Assembly: GCA_029961745.1 (NCBI GenBank)
Contig: CP124680.1
Coordinates: forward strand, 5,022,001-5,086,000
From: Nocardioides sp. L-11A
GTDB lineage: Bacteria > Actinomycetota > Actinomycetes > Propionibacteriales > Nocardioidaceae
Direction: 5' to 3'
Length of the DNA: 64,000 bases
Numbering within the stretch: the stretch's first letter is position 1; each line of letters opens with the position of its first letter. Shown here in pieces: positions 54,364 to 62,361 of the stretch. The notes beneath the pieces were generated by a model. It was given only the letters and a program-made list of their open reading frames with translations. It was not told where the DNA came from and did not search any database. The translations under genes and the position numbers were made by a program.

Positions 54364-55536
54364 GTGGCCGGACCTGCCCTGGGAGCGCATCGACAGCCGT
54401 GGCGGCTCGGACCGCGCGGCGAGCGGTGGTTCGACGTCGCGCTGACCGCGGTCCTGCTGCTGCCGGTCCTGCCGTACCTGCTCTTCGTCGATGTCGCCGA
54501 CGGCCTGCTGATGCTCCTCCAGATCACCCCGCTGCTGTTCCGCCGCCGGCACCCGGTGGCCGTGTTCGCCGCCGTCGCCACCGCGACAGCGGTCCAGCCG
54601 CTGCTCAACGACCACCCGCTGTGGAGCCAGTTCGCGTTCCCGGTCGCCGTCTACTCCGTGGCGCGGTACGCCGGCCCACGCTGGGCCGCGGCCGCGCTCG
54701 GCACCGGTCTGGTCGGGGCCATGGTCGCCGCGTTCGACTGGCTGCACGGCTTCGGTGCCGAGCTGCTGACGGTGGAGAACGTCACGGCCTACTCCGTCAC
54801 CGTCGCGCTGTTCGTCGTCGTCGCCTGGACGTTGGGAACCCTCGGCCGGACCCGGCAGGCGTACGTCGACGCGCTGGTCGAGCGCGGCGCGCGCCTCGAG
54901 CGCGAGGCGGCCCAGCAGGCCGCCCTGGCCGCGATCGACGAGCGGCACCGGATCGCCCGGGAGATGCACGACGTGGTGGCCCACGGGCTGACCACGATCG
55001 TGGTCCAGGCCGACGGCGCCCGCGCCGCCGCGACGCACGACCCCACCGTGACCGGGCCGGCTCTCGCGACGATCGCGACGACCGGCCGGGAGGCGATCGC
55101 GGAGCTGCGCCGGATGCTCGGGCTGCTGCGCGCGGAGGAGGCCCCGACGGCTCCCCAGCCCCGCCTCGGCGATCTCCCGGCGCTCCTCGCCGAGGCACGC
55201 GCCGCCGGGACGCGGGTCGTGGCCCAGCTCCCCGAGCCGCTGCCCGCGGTCTCGGACGGCGTCGCCCTGACGACGTACCGGATCGCCCAGGAGGCGCTCA
55301 CCAACGTACGCCGGCACGCCGGCCCCGAGGCCACGGCCGGCGTCGCGCTGCGGATCGAGGCGGGGACGGTCGTCGTCGAGGTGACCGACGACGGGCGGGG
55401 TGCGGCCGCGCCCGACGACGGCCGCGGGCTCGGGCTCGCGGGGATGCGGGAGCGGGTGGCCGCGCACGGCGGCACCCTGACGACCGGACCCGCGCCGGGC
55501 GGCGGCTTCACGGTGTGCGCGAGGATCCCGCTGTGA
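54364..55536 (+). CDS. NarL-type sensor histidine kinase
   Basis: 390 residues. Several membrane helices (about residues 22-160) without a large extracellular domain form the sensor. The HisKA_3 dimerisation helix has the phosphoacceptor His in RHRIAREMHDVVAHGLTTIV (near residue 206), and the ATPase domain has ALTNVRRHAG and TDDGRGAAAPDDGRGLGLAG. Such intramembrane kinases often sense membrane stress or antimicrobials together with an ABC exporter. It is coupled to the regulator by a GTGA overlap. The GTG at 54364 is supported by the -10 spacing. Confidence 0.92.
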   Translation: MAGPALGAHRQPWRLGPRGERWFDVALTAVLLLPVLPYLLFVDVADGLLMLLQITPLLFRRRHPVAVFAAVATATAVQPLLNDHPLWSQFAFPVAVYSVARYAGPRWAAAALGTGLVGAMVAAFDWLHGFGAELLTVENVTAYSVTVALFVVVAWTLGTLGRTRQAYVDALVERGARLEREAAQQAALAAIDERHRIAREMHDVVAHGLTTIVVQADGARAAATHDPTVTGPALATIATTGREAIAELRRMLGLLRAEEAPTAPQPRLGDLPALLAEARAAGTRVVAQLPEPLPAVSDGVALTTYRIAQEALTNVRRHAGPEATAGVALRIEAGTVVVEVTDDGRGAAAPDDGRGLGLAGMRERVAAHGGTLTTGPAPGGGFTVCARIPL

Positions 55537-56216
55537 GCGAGCAGAACCAACCGGACGAGCCGATCCGGGTCTTCCTCGTCGACGACCAGGACCTGGTCCG
55601 TGCCGGGTTCCGGATGCTGATCGACAGCCAGCCCGACCTGAGCGTGGTCGGCGAAGCGGGCGACGGCGGCGAGGCGCTGGAGCGGCTCGCGGTGACCCGC
55701 TGCGACGTCGTCCTGATGGACGTGCGGATGCCGCGCCTCGACGGCGTCGAGGCCACGCGGCGGCTGGCGGAGCGGCCCGACTCACCGCAGGTGATCGTGC
55801 TGACCACCTTCGACCTCGACGAGTACGCCTTCGCCGCGATCCGGGCCGGCGCCGCGGCCTTCCTGCTCAAGGACGCCACCCCCGAGACCCTGCTCGACGC
55901 GATCCGGACCGTGCACGGGGGTGAGTCGGTGGTCGCCCCGAGCACCACCCGACGACTGCTCGAGCACTTCGCGGACGTGCTGCCCGACCCGGCGGCGCCG
56001 GGCCCCGACGCCCGGCTCGACGGCCTCACCGAGCGCGAGCGGGAGACCCTCGTCCTCGTCGGCCGCGGCCTCGCCAACGCCGAGATCGCCGCCGAGTTCG
56101 TGGTCTCCGAGGCGACGGTGAAGACCCATATCGGCCGGCTGCTGGCCAAGACCGGCTCTCGCGATCGCGTCCAGCTCGTCGTGCTGGCCTACGAGACCGG
56201 CCTCGTCCGCCCCTGA
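55533..56216 (+). CDS. NarL/LuxR-type response regulator
   Basis: 227 residues. The receiver domain holds IRVFLVDDQDLVRAGFRML and the phosphoacceptor Asp in CDVVLMDVRMPRLDG. A LuxR-type helix-turn-helix follows (LTERERETLVLVGRGLANAE, then FVVSEATVKTHIGRLLAKTG). It is the partner of the kinase it overlaps. Likely targets include the ABC transporter 160 bases downstream. Its stop is followed five bases later by the family B palindrome. Confidence 0.95.
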   Translation: MSEQNQPDEPIRVFLVDDQDLVRAGFRMLIDSQPDLSVVGEAGDGGEALERLAVTRCDVVLMDVRMPRLDGVEATRRLAERPDSPQVIVLTTFDLDEYAFAAIRAGAAAFLLKDATPETLLDAIRTVHGGESVVAPSTTRRLLEHFADVLPDPAAPGPDARLDGLTERERETLVLVGRGLANAEIAAEFVVSEATVKTHIGRLLAKTGSRDRVQLVVLAYETGLVRP

Positions 56217-56220
56217 CCCC

Positions 56221-56283
56221 CGTCGTACCGGACAGAACGGTTCTGAACTCGCCCGATCCACGACCGTTGTGTCCGGTACGACG
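56221..56283. repeat. Inverted repeat family B, copy 2
   Basis: 21-base arms (56221-56241 and 56263-56283) match in all but one pair and share CGTCGTACCGGACA with copy 1. It lies between the response regulator and the ABC transporter, all on the plus strand, so it would end or attenuate read-through. Confidence 0.8.
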
Positions 56284-56375
56284 ACCACACCGGCCCCGGG
56301 ATCCACCCGTCGGCGGATGACGGATCCACCCGCGGCCTGACGATCGAGGGGCCGAACCCGACGAGGCTCGTCACC

Positions 56376-57119
56376 ATGACCTCGCTGACGTCCCCCCAAC
56401 CGCCCGCACCCGCCGTCGCCCTCGCCGCCAGCGCCCGCGGACTGACCAAGTCCTTCGGACGCGGCGACACGCTCGTGCACGCGCTGCGCGGCGTCGACCT
56501 CGACCTGCCCGCCGGCCGGTTCACCGCGATCATGGGGCCCTCCGGTTCCGGCAAGTCGACCCTCATGCACTGCCTGGCGGGGCTGGACCAGCCGACGGAC
56601 GGGAGTGTGACGGTCGCCGGACAGGCGCTGGACGGCCTGGACGACGACGCGCTGACCCGGTTCCGCCGCGACCACGTGGGCTTCGTGTTCCAGGCCTTCA
56701 ACCTGCTGCCGATGCTGAGCGCCGAGCAGAACATCTGGCTGCCCACCGAGCTGGCCGGGATCGGCGGTCGGGACCGCGACGCGACCCTGCGCCGGCGCTT
56801 CGACGGCATCGTGGAGACCCTGGGCCTCACCGCGCGGCTCAGTCACCGCCCGGCCGAGCTGTCCGGCGGCCAGCAGCAGCGGGTCGCCATCGCCCGCGCC
56901 CTGCTCTCGGCGCCGGCGATCGTGTTCGCCGACGAGCCGACCGGCAACCTCGACAGCTCCAGCTCCGCCGAGGTGCTCTCGCTGCTGCGCCAGTCGGTGC
57001 GGGAGCTGGGCCAGACCGTCGTCATGGTCACCCACGAGAACGAGGCGGCGACGTACGCGGACGACGTCATCGTCCTCGCCGACGGCCGGATCACCGAACG
57101 GCGCGGAGAGGCGTCCTGA
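56376..57119 (+). CDS. MacB-type ABC transporter ATP-binding protein
   Basis: 247 residues with Walker [22 protein letters not shown]-loop [13 protein letters not shown], signature [16 protein letters not shown], Walker [13 protein letters not shown] and H-loop [10 protein letters not shown]. This is the MacB/LolD/FtsE subclass, which pairs with FtsX-type permeases and drives mechanotransmission rather than import. Its stop overlaps the permease start by one base. The kinase-regulator pair upstream probably controls it, as in antimicrobial-peptide-sensing systems. Confidence 0.93.
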   Translation: MTSLTSPQPPAPAVALAASARGLTKSFGRGDTLVHALRGVDLDLPAGRFTAIMGPSGSGKSTLMHCLAGLDQPTDGSVTVAGQALDGLDDDALTRFRRDHVGFVFQAFNLLPMLSAEQNIWLPTELAGIGGRDRDATLRRRFDGIVETLGLTARLSHRPAELSGGQQQRVAIARALLSAPAIVFADEPTGNLDSSSSAEVLSLLRQSVRELGQTVVMVTHENEAATYADDVIVLADGRITERRGEAS

Positions 57120-59545
57120 TGCGCACCGTCATCCTCGCCTCGCTGCGCACCCACACCCGCCGGTACGGCGCCGCGCTGCTCGCCGTCGTCGTCGGCTCCG
57201 CGTTCATCGTGGTCACGGCGGCGCTCTCCTCCGCCGTCCGGGACGGGCTGACCGCCGGCATCGGCGAGCCCTACGCCGGCGCGGACGCGGTGCTCGACCG
57301 GCCCTCGCCGGGCGAGGCCGCCCGCCTGCTGGAGGCGGCGCCCGGCGCGGGCGCCGACGCGTGGCTGGTCGGCTGGACCATGCAGCAGGTCGGCCGGGAC
57401 GGGAAGGTGATCGACTCCAGCACCGACATCGGCCAGGTGCCCGACCGCCCCGCGCACCGCTGGCAGGACCTGGTCGGCGGTCGGTTCCCCGGCGCCCCCG
57501 GCGAGGCGCTCGTCGACGCCAACGCCGCCAAGGCCAAGCAGCTCGCGCTGGGCGACCGGCTGCGGATCGGCACGGGGAGCAGCGCGCTGGAGGTCACGGT
57601 GGTCGGGCTCGCGGACTCGCCGTCCAACCACGCGGTCGCGTCGGTCTACCTGCTCTGGTCCGACCTCTCCCGCTGGCAGGACAGCCTCTACGTCGGCAGC
57701 GTGGCCTGGAGCGGCGGGGGCGTCGACGCCGCCCGGGCCGCCATCCGGGCAACGGTCCCGGACGCGGAGCCCACGACCGTCCCGGCCTTCCTCCAGGAGC
57801 TGCAGCGGGAGGTCAACAACGGCGTCGACATCATCCAGGTCGTGGTGCTGCTGTTCGGCGTGATCGCTCTCGTGGTGGCCGTGCTGGTCATCAACAACAC
57901 GTTCACGATCCTGTTCGCCCAGCGCTCACGGGACTTCGCGCTGCTGCGCTGCGTGGGCGCGACCCGCCGCCAGGTGCTGCGCTCGGTACGCCTGGAGTCG
58001 GTCGCGCTCGGCATCCTCGCCGCCGCCATCGGCGTACTGAGCGGCCTGGGTGCCGGCCACGGCCTGGTCGCGCTGGTCCGCGCCCAGTGGCCGGGAGCCC
58101 GGCTGGGGCAGGCCTCGGTCGCCCCGGTGTGGCTCGCCGGCGCCGCCGCCGTCGCGGTCGGCGTGACCCTGGTCGCGGCCTGGCTGCCGACCCGGCGCGC
58201 GGTGCGGATCAGCCCGCTCGCGGCGCTGCGTCCCGACGACAGCACCCAGGCCCGGACCCGGACCGGCCGGCTCCGGATCGCGCTCGGCGTGCTCCTGCTC
58301 GCGGCCGGCGTCCTCGGCCTCGTGGCGGCGATCACCACGGCCAACGTCGGCGCCCTGGCCGTCGGCGGCGCGGCGGTCTTCCTCGGCGTGCTGCTCTTCG
58401 GTCCGATCCTGGTGCCGGCGCTGATCCGCTCCACCGGTCCGGTCACCCAGCGGCTGCTCGGCCCGGCCGGGCGGCTCGCCGCGGGCAACGCCGTACGCAA
58501 CCCGCGCCGGACCGCCGCGACCGCGGCCTCGCTGCTCATCGGCGTCACGCTGACCACCGCCGTGCTCACCGGCATGGCGAGCTCCCGCTCCGCCGTCTCG
58601 GCCGAGATGGACGAGCAGCACCCGATCGACCTCGCGGTCACGGCCGAGGGCCCGCTGCCCGCCGACGCCCTCGACCGGCTCGCCGCGGTCGACGGAGTGG
58701 CCGGCTCCGTACCCGTGCCGGGCGCGGTCGCCACCATCGGCGATCTCGCACCGCTCCCCCTCCTCCCGGCCACGACCGCCGGCGGCGCCACGGTGCTGCA
58801 CGGCGATCTCCCGACCCCGGGCCCGCGTCAGGTGCTGGTGCCGTGGGACCTGATCGGCGACGGCATCGAGGTCGGCGACGTCGTCCCCGTGACCGTCGGC
58901 GAGACGACCCGGGAGCTCCGCGTGGCCGGTGGCGAGGGCTGGGGCGAGGCCGCCCTGGTCCGGCGTACGACGCTCGACCGGCTCGCGCCCGGCGCCGCCC
59001 CGCACGCCGTGTGGCTGCGGGCCGCGGAGGGCGCCGACCCGGAGGACCTGGCCGGCTCGGTGGAGGCCATCGCCGCCCCGCTCGACGCGGGCGTGGAGAA
59101 CGGCCTGGCCAAGCGGTCCTATGTCGACCTGCAGCTGGACGTGCTCACCGGCGGCGTCGTGGGCCTGCTCGCCATCGCGATCCTGATCGCCCTCGTCGGC
59201 ATCGGCAACACGCTCGGCCTCTCGGTGCTCGAGCGGGGGCGCGAGCACGCGCTGCTCCGGGCCCTCGGCCTCACCCGCCGCCAGGTACGCCGGATGCTGG
59301 CCACCGAGGCGGTGCTGCTCTCACTCGTCGCGACCGTGCTCGGCACCGCGCTGGGCGTGGTCTTCGCCTGGACGGCGGTCCGCGCGCTCGTGCAGCCCGC
59401 CATCGACGGGGCCGGCCTGGTCCTGCCGTGGGGCCAGCTGGGCCTGGTCGTCACGATCGCCGCCCTGGCGGGGCTCGTGGCCGCCGTCGTCCCGTCCCGA
59501 CGGGCGTCGCGGATCGCCCCGGCGGCGGGACTCTCGTTGGACTGA
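57119..59545 (+). CDS. FtsX-like ABC transporter permease
   Basis: 808 residues with a duplicated FtsX layout. An N-terminal helix (about residues 16-36) and an extracytoplasmic domain precede three helices (residues about 240-345), then a further helix pair, a second extracytoplasmic domain, and three helices at the end (about 680-795). The conserved FtsX loops appear as [19 protein letters not shown] and [19 protein letters not shown]. It is the membrane partner of the ATPase before it, probably for lipid, lipoprotein or peptide extrusion or sensing. Confidence 0.92.
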   Translation: MRTVILASLRTHTRRYGAALLAVVVGSAFIVVTAALSSAVRDGLTAGIGEPYAGADAVLDRPSPGEAARLLEAAPGAGADAWLVGWTMQQVGRDGKVIDSSTDIGQVPDRPAHRWQDLVGGRFPGAPGEALVDANAAKAKQLALGDRLRIGTGSSALEVTVVGLADSPSNHAVASVYLLWSDLSRWQDSLYVGSVAWSGGGVDAARAAIRATVPDAEPTTVPAFLQELQREVNNGVDIIQVVVLLFGVIALVVAVLVINNTFTILFAQRSRDFALLRCVGATRRQVLRSVRLESVALGILAAAIGVLSGLGAGHGLVALVRAQWPGARLGQASVAPVWLAGAAAVAVGVTLVAAWLPTRRAVRISPLAALRPDDSTQARTRTGRLRIALGVLLLAAGVLGLVAAITTANVGALAVGGAAVFLGVLLFGPILVPALIRSTGPVTQRLLGPAGRLAAGNAVRNPRRTAATAASLLIGVTLTTAVLTGMASSRSAVSAEMDEQHPIDLAVTAEGPLPADALDRLAAVDGVAGSVPVPGAVATIGDLAPLPLLPATTAGGATVLHGDLPTPGPRQVLVPWDLIGDGIEVGDVVPVTVGETTRELRVAGGEGWGEAALVRRTTLDRLAPGAAPHAVWLRAAEGADPEDLAGSVEAIAAPLDAGVENGLAKRSYVDLQLDVLTGGVVGLLAIAILIALVGIGNTLGLSVLERGREHALLRALGLTRRQVRRMLATEAVLLSLVATVLGTALGVVFAWTAVRALVQPAIDGAGLVLPWGQLGLVVTIAALAGLVAAVVPSRRASRIAPAAGLSLD

Positions 59546-59568
59546 CCCCTGACGTGGGGACGCACCAC

Positions 59569-59574
59569 TAGGCT
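59569..59574 (+). promoter_or_regulatory. -10 element (TAGGCT) of the ArsA-like operon
   Basis: It lies six bases before the GTG at 59581. Confidence 0.5.
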
Positions 59575-59580
59575 CACCGG

Positions 59581-60579
59581 GTGAGCGATTGGCCGAAGGT
59601 GCGTCTCCACGTCGTCACCGGCAAGGGCGGGACCGGCAAGTCCACGGTCGCGTCCGCCCTCGCCCTGGCCCTCGCCACCCGCGGGCGGAACGTACTGCTG
59701 TGCGAGGTCGAGGGCCGCCAGGGCATCGCCCGGATGTTCGACGTCGACCCGCTGCCGTACCAGGAACGCCGGCTGACGACGGGGCTGCCCGAGCCCGACG
59801 GCGGCCGCGGTGTCGTCCACGCGCTGCACATCGACGCCGAGTCGGCGCTGCTGGAGTACCTCGCGATGTACTACCGGCTCGGCCGCGCCGGCAAGGCCCT
59901 CGACCGGTTCGGCGTCATCGAGTTCGCCACGACCATCGCCCCCGGCGTCCGCGACGTGCTGCTGACCGGCAAGGTCTACGAGGCGGTCCAGCGCAACAGC
60001 CGCAACAAGCTCGCCATCGAGTACGACGCCGTGGTGCTCGACGCCCCGCCGACCGGGCGGATCACCCAGTTCCTCAACGTCAGCAACGAGCTGGCCGGCC
60101 TCGCGAAGGTCGGTCCGATCAAGTCCCAGTCCGACACGATGATGACCCTGTTCCGCTCCCCGCGGACGGCGGTCCACCTGGTCACCGTACTGGAGGAGAT
60201 GCCGGTCCAGGAGACCGCCGACGGCATCGCCGAGCTGCGCGGGGCCCGGCTGCCGGTGGGCGGCGTCGTCGTCAACCAGGTGCGCCCGCGCGACCTCAGC
60301 GCCGCCGACCTCGCCGCGGCCCGCGCGGGCACTCTCGACCGCGGGCGGCTCGAGGGCGACCTGGTCGACGGCGGCATCGTGGTCGGCCCCGGCCTGGTCG
60401 ACGGCCTGCTGGTCGAGGCGGCCGACCATGCCGAGCGCCGGGCGCTGGAGGACTCGCAACGGGCCATCGTGGCCGGCCTGGACGTGCCGTCGTACGAGCT
60501 GCCGCGGATGGCGGGCGGGATCGACCTCGGCGGGCTCTACGAGCTGGCCGGGCTCCTCCGAGAGCAGGGGATGGCATGA
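59581..60579 (+). CDS. ArsA/GET3-like P-loop ATPase, first subunit
   Basis: 332 residues with the deviant Walker A VTGKGGTGKSTVASALALAL, switch-like VVLDAPPTGRITQFL (Walker B), and the C-terminal VVNQVRPRDLS. The signature K in GKGGTGKS marks ArsA/Get3/MinD-type ATPases. M. tuberculosis has the same tandem pair (Rv3679-Rv3680), reported to be needed for tolerance of glycerol and reactive metabolites; the partner membrane protein is unclear. The GTG start is leaderless. The stop overlaps the second ATPase start (ATGA). Confidence 0.92.
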   Translation: MSDWPKVRLHVVTGKGGTGKSTVASALALALATRGRNVLLCEVEGRQGIARMFDVDPLPYQERRLTTGLPEPDGGRGVVHALHIDAESALLEYLAMYYRLGRAGKALDRFGVIEFATTIAPGVRDVLLTGKVYEAVQRNSRNKLAIEYDAVVLDAPPTGRITQFLNVSNELAGLAKVGPIKSQSDTMMTLFRSPRTAVHLVTVLEEMPVQETADGIAELRGARLPVGGVVVNQVRPRDLSAADLAAARAGTLDRGRLEGDLVDGGIVVGPGLVDGLLVEAADHAERRALEDSQRAIVAGLDVPSYELPRMAGGIDLGGLYELAGLLREQGMA

Positions 60580-61787
60580 GTCGCAGCAGCACCCAGCGCC
60601 CCACCCGGGTCGGCCCCGCGACCACCCGCCGGGCCGGGCCGCTCGACGTCGACGCACTGCTCGACGACCCGGCGACCGGGATCATCGTGTGCTGCGGCTC
60701 CGGCGGCGTCGGCAAGACCACGACCAGTGCCGCGCTCGCGCTGCGCGCCGCCGAGCGGGGACGCAAGGTGGTCGTGCTGACCATCGACCCGGCCCGCCGG
60801 CTGGCGCAGTCGATGGGCATCGAGGAGCTCGACAACACCCCGCGCCCGGTGGTCGGCGTCGAGGGCTCCGGCAGCCTCGACGCCATGATGCTGGACATGA
60901 AGCGCACCTTCGACGAGGTGGTGCTCTCGCAGGCCAGCCCCGACAAGGCACGGCAGATCCTGGCCAACCCCTTCTACATCGCGCTGTCGAGCTCGTTCGC
61001 GGGCACACAGGAGTACATGGCGATGGAGAAGCTCGGCCAGATCCACCGGGACGCACAGGAGGCGGGGACCTACGACCTGATCGTGGTCGACACCCCGCCG
61101 TCGCGCTCGGCGTTGGACTTCCTCGACGCCCCCGAACGGCTCTCCAGCTTCCTCGACGGCCGGTTCGTGCGGCTGCTGCTGATGCCCGCGAAGGGACCGG
61201 CGAAGCTGATGACGGCCGGGATCGGCCTGATCACCAACGCGCTGACCAAGATCCTCGGCGCGCAGTTCCTCAAGGACCTGCAGACCTTCGTCACCGCGCT
61301 CGACACCGTCTTCGGCGGCTTCCGGCAGCGCGCGCAGCAGACCTACTCGCTGCTCAAGGCCGACGGTACGGCGTTCCTCGTGGTCGCGGCCCCCGAGGCG
61401 GACGCGCTGCGCGAGGCCGAGTACTTCGTCGAACGGCTCAGCGAGGACGACATGCCGCTGGCGGGGCTGGTCGTCAACCGCGCCAGCCCGGAGCCCGCGG
61501 GCGAGCTGTCGGCCGAGGAGGCGATGACCGCCGCCGAGCGGCTGCGTCACGCCGACGCGGCGTCGCCGACGGCGGCCCTGACGGCGGGGCTGCTCCGGCT
61601 GCACGCCGACCGGGTGCGGATGGTCCAGCGCGAGCGGACGCTGCGGGACCGGTTCGCCACTGCGCACCCGCAAGTGCCGACGGTCGTCGTACCGGCGCTC
61701 GCCGGTGACGTGCACGACCTCGGCGGGCTGCGCACCGTGGGCGCGCTGCTCGGGGGCACCGCGGACGAGACCGCGAGCCCCGCCTGA
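60576..61787 (+). CDS. ArsA/GET3-like P-loop ATPase, second subunit
   Basis: 403 residues with VCCGSGGVGKTTTSAALALR as Walker A, IDPARRLAQSMGI as switch I, DLIVVDTPPSRSALDFLDAP as Walker B, and VFGGFRQRAQQTY plus VVNRASPEP toward the end. The first Lys of the deviant loop is replaced (CGSGGVGKT), so this subunit may be less active in the heterodimer than the first. It starts with an ATG overlapping the upstream stop. Convergent whiB4 lies 55 bases after the stop, without the usual palindrome. Confidence 0.92.
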   Translation: MSRSSTQRPTRVGPATTRRAGPLDVDALLDDPATGIIVCCGSGGVGKTTTSAALALRAAERGRKVVVLTIDPARRLAQSMGIEELDNTPRPVVGVEGSGSLDAMMLDMKRTFDEVVLSQASPDKARQILANPFYIALSSSFAGTQEYMAMEKLGQIHRDAQEAGTYDLIVVDTPPSRSALDFLDAPERLSSFLDGRFVRLLLMPAKGPAKLMTAGIGLITNALTKILGAQFLKDLQTFVTALDTVFGGFRQRAQQTYSLLKADGTAFLVVAAPEADALREAEYFVERLSEDDMPLAGLVVNRASPEPAGELSAEEAMTAAERLRHADAASPTAALTAGLLRLHADRVRMVQRERTLRDRFATAHPQVPTVVVPALAGDVHDLGGLRTVGALLGGTADETASPA

Positions 61788-61842
61788 GCGCGCACCCGAC
61801 CCCGGTGACACGCGCCGGAACCCGGACGGGCCCCGGGACGGA

Positions 61843-62121
61843 TCAGACCGTGGCGTCCTGGTCGTCGCGCGCGGACTCCAAGACGTTGCGCCACGAGGCG
61901 TTCGGACGGCGACGGAGGAGCGCACGACGCTCCCGCTCGGTCATCCCGCCCCAGACACCCCACTCGATCTGGTTGTCCAGCGCCTCGGCCAGACACTCGG
62001 TGCGCACCGGACATCCGGTGCAGACCTGCTTGGCCTTGTTCTGCTCAGCGCCACGGACGAAGAGCTGGTCCGGCTGTTGTCCCCGACAGGCGGCGCGCGG
62101 CGCCCAATCCTCAACCCACAT
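61843..62121 (-). CDS. whiB4: WhiB-family iron-sulfur regulator (WhiB4-like position)
   Basis: 92 residues with the four cluster Cys: one in RAACRGQQPDQLF near residue 12 and three in KQVCTGCPVRTEC. The G-[VI]-W-G-G turn is GVWGGMTERERRALLRRRP, followed by a basic tail. Wbl proteins bind sigma factor and DNA and respond to redox or NO. The ATG at 62121 has AGGGG nine bases upstream and gives the family length; longer readings to 62226 lack similarity. Gene order with the ArsA pair and ponA2 matches Rv3681c (whiB4), though synteny rather than sequence decides the number. Confidence 0.9.
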   Translation of the reverse strand: MWVEDWAPRAACRGQQPDQLFVRGAEQNKAKQVCTGCPVRTECLAEALDNQIEWGVWGGMTERERRALLRRRPNASWRNVLESARDDQDATV

Positions 62122-62242
62122 GTGTTGTCCCCTGATGCTTCCCACAACCGACGAGCCAACGCCCCCACAGCGCTCGGTCTCCTCGACCGGTCCAAGGTAA
62201 AGGACGACGCTCCGCACGGATATCACTCATCGGGCCCAACCT

Positions 62243-62264
62243 GTCTAGTCACATCGGACTAGAC
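62243..62264. promoter_or_regulatory. Operator-like inverted repeat GTCTAGTC-N6-GACTAGAC
   Basis: Perfect 8-base arms with a 6-base spacer lie in the 240-base divergent region between whiB4 and ponA2, 122 bases from the whiB4 start and 98 from the ponA2 start. The size and position fit a dimeric repressor site. The rest of this region holds no other gene. Confidence 0.45.
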
Positions 62265-62349
62265 CGATCGAGACCCGGCGAGCGCGGGACGGGCGTTGGG
62301 ACGGCCCGGGACGGCCTCCGTCGACTCCTTCGCCTGCCACCCCCTCACG

Positions 62350-62355
62350 TACCCT
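62350..62355 (+). promoter_or_regulatory. -10 element (TACCCT) of ponA2
   Basis: It lies six bases before the ATG at 62362, so a leaderless mRNA is likely. Confidence 0.4.
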
Positions 62356-62361
62356 GAGCGC

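Noticed and set aside
53815..55785. A 656-codon minus-strand frame including the DUF4177 protein
   Set aside because: Only the last 51 codons show a family pattern and a promoter; the rest is antisense of the histidine kinase gene.
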